A stretch of DNA of 64,000 bases from Antrihabitans stalactiti (GTDB lineage: Bacteria; Actinomycetota; Actinomycetes; Mycobacteriales; Mycobacteriaceae): contig NZ_VCQU01000005.1 of assembly GCF_012932915.1 (NCBI RefSeq), forward strand, positions 310,001 through 374,000, in the 5' to 3' direction. The notes under the pieces were generated by a model. It saw only the letters and a program-made list of their open reading frames with translations, ran no database searches and was not told the origin of the DNA. Position numbers and translations under genes: made by a program. How positions within the stretch are numbered: position 1 is the stretch's first letter; each line of letters starts with the position of its first letter. Below, in pieces: positions 8,907 to 20,696 of the stretch.

Positions 8907-9548
8907 ATGTCAGGCGATAGCTCGCAGGTGGGGGAGCGCGTGCCGCGCACAAGAATGACCGGGACGCAGCGTCGTGAGCAGTTGGTGCAGATTGCTCGTG
9001 GGCTGTTCGCCGAGCGCGGGTACGACGCGACCTCGATCGAGGAGATCTCGCAGCGTGCGCAGGTCTCCAAACCGGTCGTGTACGAGCACTTCGGCGGTAA
9101 GGAAGGGCTGTACGCGGTCGTCGTCGACCGAGAAATGTCGACTTTGAACGAAATGATCAAGCTGTCGCTTACAAACAACCGATCGCGGGTCCGGATCGAG
9201 AGTGTGACGTTGGCGCTGCTGACGTATGTCGAAGATCGAACGGATGGATTTCGGATCCTCGTTCGTGATCAGCGCGTGACCGCGGGCGAAGGAACCTTCT
9301 CGAGTTTGCTTAACGAGGCAATCGGACGCGTCGGCCATATCCTCGCCGGTGATTTCGAACGTCGCGGTCTGGATCCCGAACTCGCTCCGCTATATGCACA
9401 AGCCCTGGTAGGAATGGTTTCTACAACCGCAACGTGGTGGTTGGACGAACGAGTCCTGTCGAAGGAAATCGTCGCGACCCACCTGGTGAATCTGTGTTGG
9501 AACGGTCTGACTAACCTCGAGCCGAACCCCCAGTTGGGCACGGGATGA
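8907..9548 (+). CDS. TetR-family transcriptional regulator (Rv1019-like by position)
   Basis: A 213-residue one-component repressor. The N-terminal helix-turn-helix domain is at about residues 22-70: AERGYDATSIEEISQRAQVS followed by KPVVYEHFGGKEGLY. The C-terminal two-thirds is the helical ligand-binding region, with no recognisable ligand signature. ATG 8907 has GAGAGG just upstream; an internal Met17 is a weaker alternative. Its position between divergent glmU and mfd equals that of Rv1019 in M. tuberculosis, so I infer orthology, but the effector and targets are unknown. Confidence 0.9.
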   Translation: MSGDSSQVGERVPRTRMTGTQRREQLVQIARGLFAERGYDATSIEEISQRAQVSKPVVYEHFGGKEGLYAVVVDREMSTLNEMIKLSLTNNRSRVRIESVTLALLTYVEDRTDGFRILVRDQRVTAGEGTFSSLLNEAIGRVGHILAGDFERRGLDPELAPLYAQALVGMVSTTATWWLDERVLSKEIVATHLVNLCWNGLTNLEPNPQLGTG

Positions 9549-9616
9549 CGCCCTTGCAGTACAAATAGGACCATTACCCGTTCGCGGCGCGCATTCACAC
9601 AGGAAGGGTCTACCCG

Positions 9617-9739
9617 ATGAATGATCCCGTGGCCGAAATCGAGCCCGGTGGTACGGTTCATCCAACCTTTATGTGCTGCTACGGCCGCTTTCTCGCGGCC
9701 GGTCTGAATTCGGGATGGCGAGGCGAGTCGCATGGCTAG
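9617..9739 (+). CDS. Possible 40-codon leader ORF upstream of the second TetR gene
   Basis: The ORF starts MNDPVAEIEPGGTVHPTF, opens at ATG 9617 behind a strong AGGAAGG (9601-9607, 9-nt spacing) and ends at TAG 9737-9739, overlapping the TetR start (ATG 9732) by 8 bp. That layout suggests translational coupling, because the regulator itself has only a modest Shine-Dalgarno stretch. The ORF also spans the 7-bp hairpin at 9682-9701. There is no homology I recognise, and a short ORF can arise by chance. Conservation of the start, ribosome site and frame in relatives would decide. Confidence 0.35.
   Translation: MNDPVAEIEPGGTVHPTFMCCYGRFLAAGLNSGWRGESHG
9682..9701. repeat. Perfect 7-bp inverted repeat before the second TetR gene
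   Basis: CGGCCGC (9682-9688) and GCGGCCG (9695-9701) are separated by 6 bp and end about 30 bp before the ATG at 9732. It could be an autoregulatory operator for the TetR-family protein or an mRNA hairpin within the candidate leader ORF. It has no T-tract, so it is not a terminator. Confidence 0.4.
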
Positions 9740-10379
9740 GCAAGCACGCGCGGAGATCACACGTGACTCCGTGCTCGCCGGCGCCGCAGATGTGTTCCTG
9801 AGACTAGGGTACGCAAACGCGAGCTTGAGCGAAATCATCGCTCAGTCGAATGTGACCAAAGGCGCTCTCTACTTCCATTTCGGTTCCAAGGAAGAGTTGG
9901 CCCGGGCGGTCGTCGACCAGGGCAACGAACGCCTGAATGCGTCGTGCAAAGGGTTCTTCGACAGCCGCGTGCCTGCGCTGGAGGCCTGCATCGGGATCTC
10001 CTACGTTGTCGCGGACCTCACTGCCAACGACCCGATGGTTGCGGCAATGCTCAAGCTGAACCATCAGATCGGCGACTATCGCGGCACTCAGGGCGAGAAC
10101 ATCGCGGAGTTCTGGGAGAAGACCCACCGGTTGCTGGCAGAGCGGGCAATCGAGCAGGGCGATCTGAACTCCGATCTCGATCCCGAAGAGGTCGGTCTGC
10201 TGTGGCAGGAATTGACTGCCGGAGTGCATGTCGTCGCAGTCGGTACCGACACCGTGGATCAGATGGCAATCCGGATGGAGCGGTTGTGGTACTTCCTGCT
10301 CCCGTCCCTGGTGCCCGACGAAAAGCTCTCGTACTTCCGTGAGTTCGCCGCCCGCAGATTGCGCCGCTACGCTCCTTAG
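9732..10379 (+). CDS. TetR regulator resembling gamma-butyrolactone receptors (ScbR/ArpA type)
   Basis: A 215-residue regulator whose first 60 residues match the autoregulator-receptor type: RQARAEITRDSVLAGAADVF, then SEIIAQSNVTKGALYFHFGS and KEELARAVVDQG. The ligand domain has Trp128 in AEFWEKTHRLLAERA, at the place where ArpA/CprB-like receptors carry a binding-pocket Trp. In Streptomyces such proteins sense gamma-butyrolactones; whether this one binds such a ligand is inference. No AfsA-type synthase is present in the window. The gene is inserted between the Rv1019-like TetR and mfd, with an upstream hairpin and possible leader ORF. Confidence 0.85.
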   Translation: MARQARAEITRDSVLAGAADVFLRLGYANASLSEIIAQSNVTKGALYFHFGSKEELARAVVDQGNERLNASCKGFFDSRVPALEACIGISYVVADLTANDPMVAAMLKLNHQIGDYRGTQGENIAEFWEKTHRLLAERAIEQGDLNSDLDPEEVGLLWQELTAGVHVVAVGTDTVDQMAIRMERLWYFLLPSLVPDEKLSYFREFAARRLRRYAP

Positions 10380-10449
10380 ATTCGTCGCCACATAGAATTG
10401 CTACAGCCATCAACTCGATGGCCGTCGACGCCTGTGTCCAGGAGCTGAG

Positions 10450-14054
<3,605 letters not shown>

Positions 14055-14058
<4 letters not shown>

Positions 14059-14939
14059 CGGTGATTCTGCTCGACCCGCTGCGGCCGACCATGATTCCGC
14101 TGGATGCCGTCGAATTTCTCGGTGGGCCTGTGCAATTCACCGAAGAGGTGCCTGTAGCGGTTCGGTGGCGGATGGCGCATGCAGTCGAGCAGGCCGAGGT
14201 GTTGCTGAGCACCGATCCGAAGCACGAGACCGTGCTCGAGCGGATCGCCAACGGCGAGATGGTGATTGCCGCTCCGACGGTGCCGGGGGACAACTTGCTC
14301 GAGGCGGTCGAGCTGATGGACACGCTGTGGGGGTTCGGCGGCTGGGAGGTCACCCAGACCCACGATTCGTTGCGCGTCTACCTGCTCGAGGAGACCTACG
14401 AGTTGCTCGACGCGATCGGCACCGGTTCCTCGGAGGAGATCAGAGAAGAGCTCGGCGACCTGTTGCTGCAAGTCCTGTTCCATTCCCGAATCGCCCAAGC
14501 CCGTGGTGATTTCGTGGTCGACGACGTCGCATCGACGCTGGTCGCGAAGCTCGTGCATCGCAGCCCGCACCTGGCCGATCAAGCGGTCGGGCCCATCGAC
14601 ATCGCTCATCAGGAGCGCGCGTGGGAACAGCGAAAGGCCACAGAGAAGGCGAGACGGTCGTGCGTCGACGGGATCGCAATGGGTTTGCCCGCGCTTGCCT
14701 TGGCAGAGAAGGTACTGACCCGCAGCGCCAAAGCGGGGCTGCCGGAAGACCTTGTGCCGGAAGCCTTGAAGGTGGTTCACCTCGGCGGTCCGGCCAGCGC
14801 GGAGGAAGAGTTGCGCAAGGCGACGCTGGCGTTCGTAGCACATATCCGGTCGGCCGAGGATGCCGCTGAGCAGGCTCGTGCGGAACGGCGACCGCTGTAT
14901 GCGAAGCAATGGCGACAGTATTGGCCGACGAGGGAATGA
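14055..14939 (+). CDS. mazG: MazG-type nucleoside triphosphate pyrophosphohydrolase
   Basis: Hydrolyses (d)NTPs, including oxidised ones, to monophosphates, a house-cleaning role in mycobacteria. The 294-residue protein has a divergent N-terminal extension and a catalytic MazG domain with the metal-binding EExxE and ExxD pattern: [11 protein letters not shown] (Glu112, Glu113, Glu116) and [14 protein letters not shown] (about 131-144). It starts at GTG 14055 and overlaps mfd by 4 bp, so mfd-mazG are co-translated. In M. tuberculosis the next gene is lpqU; here lhgO and about 30 kb of polysaccharide genes come first. Confidence 0.93.
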
Positions 14940-14967
14940 TGACTGGGCGAGCGAAGCGACGGGGATT

Positions 14968-16158
14968 GTGTACGACTACTGCGTGATCGGCGGTGGAATC
15001 GTCGGTGTGGCAACTGCGCGCGAAATCTTGAAGCAGCGACCAGGAGCGACGCTGTTGCTGTTGGACAAGGCCGACACGCTGGGCGTGCACCAGACCGGGC
15101 ACAACAGCGGCGTCATTCATTCGGGGATCTACTACGAGCCGGGCAGCCTCAAAGCCGAGTTGAGCCGTCGTGGTGCCGAACTCACCAAGGAATTCGCGGC
15201 CGAGCATGGAATTGCCTGCGAGGTGATCGGAAAATTACTCGTCGCGACGGACGCTGCCGAGCACAAACGCATGGATGCGCTGTACGAGCGGTCGAAGATC
15301 AACGGCCTCGATGTCGAGGTGATCGATGCTGCGGAGTTGCGCCGCCGGGAGCCGGCGATCACCGGTACCGGCGCGCTGTTCGTGCCCACGACCGGAATCA
15401 TCGACTATCGCAAAGTAACCCAGGCGCTGGCGGACGGAGTCCGCGCTGCGGGCGGAGAGATCCGGGTCGGCGTCGACGTCGTCGGTATTGCCGAACATGA
15501 CGACCGGATCGTGATCACGAGCAACGAAGAGTCCTGGGAAGCGAGCAACCTCGTTGTCTGCGCCGGGCTACAGGCCGATCGAATGGCCAGGCTGGCGGGA
15601 ATCGCGATCGACTTCCAGATCATCCCGTTCCGCGGCGAGTACTACGAGTTGCCCGCCGAGCGGTCGTCGTTGGTGCATCACCTCATCTATCCCATTCCCG
15701 ATCCCGACTTGCCGTTTCTCGGCGTTCACCTGAGTCCGATGATCGACGGCACGCTGACCGTCGGACCGAATGCGGTGTTGGGAATGGCGCGGGAGAAGTA
15801 CAAGAAGTTCGCCTTCGACAAGACAGACTTCTGGGAGTACGCGCGCTATCGCGGGTTCTACAACCTCGCCCGCGCGAATGTCGGGACCGGTATCGCCGAG
15901 CTGCGCGACTCGTTGTCCAAGCGCGGCTACCTCGCACGTTGCCGGAAGTACTGCCCGGAGCTGACGCTGCGCGACCTGCAACCCCGCGAAGCGGGAATCA
16001 GAGCGCAGGCCGTGCTGCGCGACGGCACGATGGTGCACGATTTCATGATCGAACGCACGCCGCGCTCGGTCCACGTGCTCAATGCCCCGTCACCCGCGGC
16101 GACGTCGGCTCTCCCGATCGCGGAGGTCGTCACGAAGCGGTTGCTCGTCGGCGACTGA
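14968..16158 (+). CDS. lhgO: L-2-hydroxyglutarate oxidase/dehydrogenase (LhgO family)
   Basis: FAD enzyme that oxidises L-2-hydroxyglutarate to 2-oxoglutarate. The frame gives 396 residues from GTG 14968 (VYDYCVIGGGIVGVATAREI), placing the dinucleotide-binding GGGIVG at the very N-terminus as in the family; the upstream in-frame ATG would add 36 implausible residues inside mazG. Family motifs QTGHNSGVIHSGIYYEPGSL and FRGEYYEL are clear, and LQPREAGIRAQAV lies near the C-terminus. It is 28 bp downstream of mazG on the same strand. Its end converges on the first lyase gene with a 9-bp gap, marking the left boundary of the polysaccharide locus. Confidence 0.9.
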   Translation: MYDYCVIGGGIVGVATAREILKQRPGATLLLLDKADTLGVHQTGHNSGVIHSGIYYEPGSLKAELSRRGAELTKEFAAEHGIACEVIGKLLVATDAAEHKRMDALYERSKINGLDVEVIDAAELRRREPAITGTGALFVPTTGIIDYRKVTQALADGVRAAGGEIRVGVDVVGIAEHDDRIVITSNEESWEASNLVVCAGLQADRMARLAGIAIDFQIIPFRGEYYELPAERSSLVHHLIYPIPDPDLPFLGVHLSPMIDGTLTVGPNAVLGMAREKYKKFAFDKTDFWEYARYRGFYNLARANVGTGIAELRDSLSKRGYLARCRKYCPELTLRDLQPREAGIRAQAVLRDGTMVHDFMIERTPRSVHVLNAPSPAATSALPIAEVVTKRLLVGD

Positions 16159-16167
16159 GTCGATCGA

Positions 16168-17538
16168 TCACTTACCCAGCCCTGCTTCTGTGCGGGCACA
16201 CCGGAATCCATCGTGATACAGGATTCCTGTTCCTTGAACGGCGACATCACGGTAATAGCCCTGTTTGAAATAGGTCCCGTTGACGCCGGGAATCAATGTC
16301 CGCACCATACATTTCGTCATCCCGACGCACGGCGCGGTTTGAAACGTCTGTTGGACGCCGTTGTACCAGAATTCGACGAATCCGATCGTGTCTTTCGCCG
16401 ACCATTTGATATGCATTTTGATGTCGTGCCACACGCCGGGCGACAAAGGTTGCTGCCAAAGAACGTAGCTTCCGACATAAACTCCGGGCGATGATTGCTT
16501 GGTTATCTTCAGGCCCCATTGACCGTCGGCGACATCGACGTTGAACGACACAGGCGGAGAACCGTTATTGCTCGCCGGATGCCATTGTGCGACGACACCC
16601 CATCCTTGAGTTGCGTGGTTTTGCGGGAATGTCGACGTGAATTGTGTACTCCACGAATACCAACCCTCTTCACCCTCCTTGCCTCCCGTCTCCGGACCCC
16701 CTTGAACCTCGGTCCGCTCGGCTCCGCCGAAGCTCGGGATGTCGCCGTCACGCAATTCGAAACGCGCGGCGTACGAACCTTGTCGTTTGACCGAATTCTG
16801 CACCATGAGGCTGTAGTTGGCATTGTTGTAGTTCGAGCAGCTGTCGTTGATCACCTTGGACTGACAGACCGGCCACTGCGAGAAGTTGCCGGTTTCGTAG
16901 TCGCCGACGAAGGACGGTACGGCGCTCGCGGCGACCGTAGTAGTTGGTGCTGTTGTTGTTGGTGAGGTAGTTGTTGTGGTTGGTGAGGCTAATGTTGTTT
17001 GTGGGGTCGTTGTGATCGGTGCTGTTCCTTCCAGAGAAACGCTGTCGAGGTAAAGACCCATGCCGCAGAACGACCAAAACCAATCCGGACTCCACCCGAA
17101 TTCAATCGTGTGCGTGCCTGCGGTAATTGCGACTGGAATCCGGTAGGTCGTCCAAGTGGTTGCCCCGGCCGAAATGGTCGTTCGCTTTGCTCCGTCGATA
17201 GTCACGGCAATTGCGGGAGAGGTGATGCAGGTGCCGCCCTTTGCCGTCAGTAATATCGCAGTACCGGCCCCGAGCAATACCGATTTGCTACCGGTTGTCG
17301 ACGAATTCAGTTTTGTCGCGCTGCCGCCCGACGCTGCGAGATCGGACACAACGGAAACCGCCGACGCCGGACTCCAGGTCATGGATTCCGTTTCGTACGC
17401 GAATATTGTTGCGCTTTGGGCGGACTTCGGTGAAATCGCAATAAAGATACCTACAGTAATTGCTACGACGGCCAGCAGGCGCAGGCGAGGTGACGAAACG
17501 AGCCGGCCGAATGCCACTGGATGGGGTTGCGAAGACAT
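16168..17538 (-). CDS. Secreted two-domain polysaccharide lyase (heparin lyase I-like) with N-terminal carbohydrate-binding module
   Basis: A 456-residue exported protein. Residues 1-43 form a signal peptide (LLAVVAITVGIFIAI, then SAQSA). Residues 44-173 resemble a beta-sandwich carbohydrate-binding module (TTWTTYRIPVAITAGTHTI), perhaps CBM60-like. Residues 174-202 are a Thr/Pro linker. Residues 208-456 match the heparin-lyase-I-like family (PF14099 type), with YETGNFSQW, AERTEVQGG and WHDIKMHIKWSAKDTIGFV. The substrate is unknown. I chose ATG 17538 over GTG 17619 because it opens directly on the signal peptide behind GGCGGA. Local composition is more AT-rich than the flanks. It is a paralogue of the gene at 19799. 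Confidence 0.82.
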   Translation of the reverse strand: MSSQPHPVAFGRLVSSPRLRLLAVVAITVGIFIAISPKSAQSATIFAYETESMTWSPASAVSVVSDLAASGGSATKLNSSTTGSKSVLLGAGTAILLTAKGGTCITSPAIAVTIDGAKRTTISAGATTWTTYRIPVAITAGTHTIEFGWSPDWFWSFCGMGLYLDSVSLEGTAPITTTPQTTLASPTTTTTSPTTTAPTTTVAASAVPSFVGDYETGNFSQWPVCQSKVINDSCSNYNNANYSLMVQNSVKRQGSYAARFELRDGDIPSFGGAERTEVQGGPETGGKEGEEGWYSWSTQFTSTFPQNHATQGWGVVAQWHPASNNGSPPVSFNVDVADGQWGLKITKQSSPGVYVGSYVLWQQPLSPGVWHDIKMHIKWSAKDTIGFVEFWYNGVQQTFQTAPCVGMTKCMVRTLIPGVNGTYFKQGYYRDVAVQGTGILYHDGFRCARTEAGLGK

Positions 17539-17766
17539 GTGTGTCCGCCGTTCATGCAGAAAAGATTGGTCCGACCCGGAAATAAATCTATGCGATCGGC
17601 GCAGGCTGAAAGACCGCACGATCGAATCGCGTCCATATCGTGACGAGTGCGTGATTGATGCTTGCTACGCGGCAGCACGCATGCTTGCTTGATTTCGATA
17701 TTGAATTCGACCGTTGAATTCGGACTTCAGGTTTGTATTTTCGCTATTTATCCGGATGGGGGTGCG

Positions 17767-19608
17767 TCAAGCGGTTTGGTCGAGGCGACGCTTCAGCTCG
17801 CGATGCCACACCTCGAGAGACAGCAGCGTCCAGATTCGGGGCTGTTCGTTTCTACCGCCCGACGAGTGGTCTTCGAGTAAGCGGGCAACGGAGGCGCGAT
17901 CGAAACGCGAACCGACGAAAGACGATGGGTCGGTAAGAAGGTCGAAGGCCATGTCGCGAAGGCCGCCGCGGAACCAGGCATCGAGCGGAACCTGGAAGCC
18001 GATCTTCTTACGATCGACAACTTCTGCGGGCAGATGCTGGCGAGCAACTTCCTTCACGACCCACTTTCCTCGACCACGGCGCACCTTGACATTGCTGGGG
18101 AGGCTGAATGCGAGCTCGACCAAGCGATGGTCGAGGAATGGCGGCCTCAGCTCCAACGAGGCGGCCATCGACATGCGATCGCCGCGTTCGAGAAGGTTGT
18201 CGGCCAGCCAGGTGTGGGCGTCGGCATAGAGCATTCGGCGAAGCCCGTCTCCACGACCGTTCCGGTACGGATCGAGCACCGATCGTTCCGCGGCACGGCC
18301 GAGCAGCGAATCGCGTTCTGCCGTCGTGAAGGGGGCGAACCAGCCCCGCATCCGCTCGGCGTAGTTCGGCTCCGAAATCGCGCGCATCGCGACGCCGAGA
18401 CGTGCCTTGTCTGCGGGAAGAGTGCCCTCGAGGCGATTCAGTGCAGCGCCCGGCACCGCACCGGACCATCGCGTGATTCCGGCGTATCGATACTTCGGAT
18501 AGCCGCCGAACAGCTCGTCGCTGCCCTCACCGGAAAGGACGACCTTGACGTGTTCACGTGCCAGCTGAGCCAGGCGAAATACGGCCACGTCTGCAGGCTC
18601 GGACAGCGGGGCATCTCGATGCCAACTGAGCCGCGACCAGTTGCTCTGAAAATCCTCGGCAGTGACCTCGACCTCGTGGTGCTCACTGCCGACAATCTCG
18701 GCGACCTTGCGGGCCCAGACGGTTTCGTCCATGCGATCGTCGCCGAAGCCGGCCGAGAACGTGTGCAGTGCCGCACCGTGGCGCTCTTGCGCGACCAGTG
18801 CAGTGATCAGACTGCTGTCCAAACCACCCGACAGGTAGGCGCCGACGGGAACGTCGGCGACGAGCGCGTCTCGAACGGACGCGGTCAACGCTTCGTCGAC
18901 GAGGTTCACGGCTTCCGACGGACTGACCTTCAGCAGCGAGGGCTCTCGCGGCAACTCCCAGTACGCCTCGCTACGAACCGATCCGTCGGGCGCGACGACG
19001 AGATGATGCCCTTGCGGTACCTTCCGTACACCTTCGATGAAGGTGTACGGCGCAGGTACCGAGCGATGGGCCAGGTAGTCGTGCAGGCTTGCCTCATCGA
19101 CCGCCGTCGACGGCAAGACCGGCAAAAGTGCCTTGATCTCCGACGCGAAAGCAAACATCTTCGAATCGGTGTAGTAGTACAGCGGCAGAATTCCGAGCCG
19201 GTCGCGAAAGAGATGCGTCTCGTCGGTGTTGGAATCGTGGATCGCATAGGCGAACTGACCGCGCAGCCGATCGACGGAGCTCGCACCCGAAGATTCGTAG
19301 AGCGCGAGTAGGACTTCGGTGTCGCCATCGGTCCGAAACGGATAGCTGAGAGCGCTTCGAAGCTGTCGATAATTGAGGATCTCGCCATTGAATGCGATGT
19401 GAGTTCGGCCACTTGCACCCTCCATCGGCTGCAGCGATCCACTCAGGTCGATGATCGACAATCGAGTGTGCGCAAAACCGATCGAGCCGTCGATCCATAA
19501 ACCATGGTCGTCGGGACCTCGATGCTCGAGCTGGCGCGCCATTTGCGCAAGTAATTCGCGATCGACGGGTGTTCCGTCGAATCGCCGGATGCCGGCTATT
19601 CCGCACAT
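17767..19608 (-). CDS. Asparagine synthetase-like glutamine amidotransferase (AsnB family)
   Basis: A 613-residue protein with an N-terminal Ntn glutaminase (catalytic Cys2 in MCGIAGIRRF, AFNGEILNY, RTDGDTEVLL) and a C-terminal ATP-pyrophosphatase synthetase domain (SGGLDSS at 260-266, LSGEGSDELFGGYPKY). Both active sites look intact. In polysaccharide clusters this family often amidates uronic acids, as proposed for WbpS. With an AlgD-like dehydrogenase in the same locus I infer amidation of a uronic acid residue rather than free asparagine synthesis. It sits between the two paralogous lyase genes and diverges from the second. About 230 bp separate its stop from the lyase start at 17538; that gap is AT-rich with no gene seen. 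Confidence 0.88.
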   Translation of the reverse strand: MCGIAGIRRFDGTPVDRELLAQMARQLEHRGPDDHGLWIDGSIGFAHTRLSIIDLSGSLQPMEGASGRTHIAFNGEILNYRQLRSALSYPFRTDGDTEVLLALYESSGASSVDRLRGQFAYAIHDSNTDETHLFRDRLGILPLYYYTDSKMFAFASEIKALLPVLPSTAVDEASLHDYLAHRSVPAPYTFIEGVRKVPQGHHLVVAPDGSVRSEAYWELPREPSLLKVSPSEAVNLVDEALTASVRDALVADVPVGAYLSGGLDSSLITALVAQERHGAALHTFSAGFGDDRMDETVWARKVAEIVGSEHHEVEVTAEDFQSNWSRLSWHRDAPLSEPADVAVFRLAQLAREHVKVVLSGEGSDELFGGYPKYRYAGITRWSGAVPGAALNRLEGTLPADKARLGVAMRAISEPNYAERMRGWFAPFTTAERDSLLGRAAERSVLDPYRNGRGDGLRRMLYADAHTWLADNLLERGDRMSMAASLELRPPFLDHRLVELAFSLPSNVKVRRGRGKWVVKEVARQHLPAEVVDRKKIGFQVPLDAWFRGGLRDMAFDLLTDPSSFVGSRFDRASVARLLEDHSSGGRNEQPRIWTLLSLEVWHRELKRRLDQTA

Positions 19609-19798
19609 AGCGCGGTGACCGAAATGCCGTACGAACCATTGTTGTGGGCCGCTCTAGCGCACTGGCATCGTTTCACGACGCCAGAGTAGTGCACCATCGG
19701 CGATAGCTTCGTCACATATGGTCGCTACCCGCATTCCCGTAGAATGGATGGGCGGGTGAACGGCCGTTTGCCCATCCGAGCCCCTGAGACGAGTCCGA

Positions 19799-20683
19799 AT
19801 GGTGCACCGACAAGCTGGACGCGCGCTGCGGCGCTGGCGTGTCGTCGCGGTCGCTGCAGGAATCGCTTTGGTATCGGTGGCTGCGGTTCTGACCGCTGCG
19901 GCGAAACTGCCGACCGAGGGCGACCCAGCCCAAGTGTTGTTTCGTGGCGATTTCGAGACTGGAGACTTCAGTCAGTGGTCGACCTGCCAGTCGGTGGTGA
20001 TCAACGATTTCTGCACCGACTACAAGAACTCCGACCAAAGTCTGCAGGTGCAGACCGACGTTGTGCGGCAAGGCCGCTATGCGGCCCGTTTCGAGGTGCG
20101 CGACGGTGACCTTTCGTTTTCGGCCGGCGACCGCTCGGAGGTCTCCGACGAGCTTGTGACCGGCGGAAATGAGGGTGACGACCGCTGGTACCAGTGGAGT
20201 ACGCAGTTCTCGAGTACGTTCCCGATGAACCACGCCAGCCAGGGTTGGGGCGTGGTGGGGCAATGGCACGGCGAAAGTGACGCCGGCTCGCCACCCGTGT
20301 CGATGAATGTCGATGTCGCAGACGGTCAGTGGGGATTGCGTATCAACCGGCAGGCAGCACCGGGTGTGTTCATGTCGACGCCCGTGCTCTGGAAGACGCC
20401 GTTGGCGCCGGGCACATGGCAAGACATCAAGATGCACATCAAATGGTCGGCCGAAGACAGCGTTGGATTCGTCGAGCTATGGCACAACGGAGTACGGCAA
20501 ACTTTCACAGGCGAGCCGTGCGCCGGAACGGATCACTGCGCGATCAGAACTCTCATTCCGGGCGGCGGTGGCACCTACTTCAAGATGGGCTATTACCGTT
20601 CCGTGAACGTCCATGGGACCGGCGTTGTGTACGGCGACGCATTCGAAAGTGCGATGACAGAAAGCGCACTGCAGAAGTATTGA
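19799..20683 (+). CDS. Secreted single-domain polysaccharide lyase (heparin lyase I-like), paralogue of 16168-17538
   Basis: A 294-residue exported protein with one N-terminal hydrophobic helix (about 14-35, VVAVAAGIALVSVAAVLTAA) that may be a signal peptide or anchor, followed only by the lyase-like domain. It aligns by eye along its whole length with the C-terminal half of the protein at 16168: FETGDFSQWSTCQSVVIND, GDRSEVSDE, WGVVGQWHG, WQDIKMHIKWSAEDSVGFV and GTYFKMGYYR all recur with small changes. Four shared Cys positions suggest conserved disulfides. It lacks the binding module and Thr linker. It is transcribed away from asnB across 190 bp and converges on the tandem-GNAT gene with a 13-bp gap. 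Confidence 0.82.
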   Translation: MVHRQAGRALRRWRVVAVAAGIALVSVAAVLTAAAKLPTEGDPAQVLFRGDFETGDFSQWSTCQSVVINDFCTDYKNSDQSLQVQTDVVRQGRYAARFEVRDGDLSFSAGDRSEVSDELVTGGNEGDDRWYQWSTQFSSTFPMNHASQGWGVVGQWHGESDAGSPPVSMNVDVADGQWGLRINRQAAPGVFMSTPVLWKTPLAPGTWQDIKMHIKWSAEDSVGFVELWHNGVRQTFTGEPCAGTDHCAIRTLIPGGGGTYFKMGYYRSVNVHGTGVVYGDAFESAMTESALQKY

Positions 20684-20696
20684 TTCCGGCGCGAGA

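Noticed and set aside
17767-19608. Calling the AsnB-like protein a housekeeping asparagine synthetase
   Set aside because: The motifs allow it, but its place between two lyase paralogues in a uronic-acid locus makes a glycan amidation role more likely; no asnB symbol was given.
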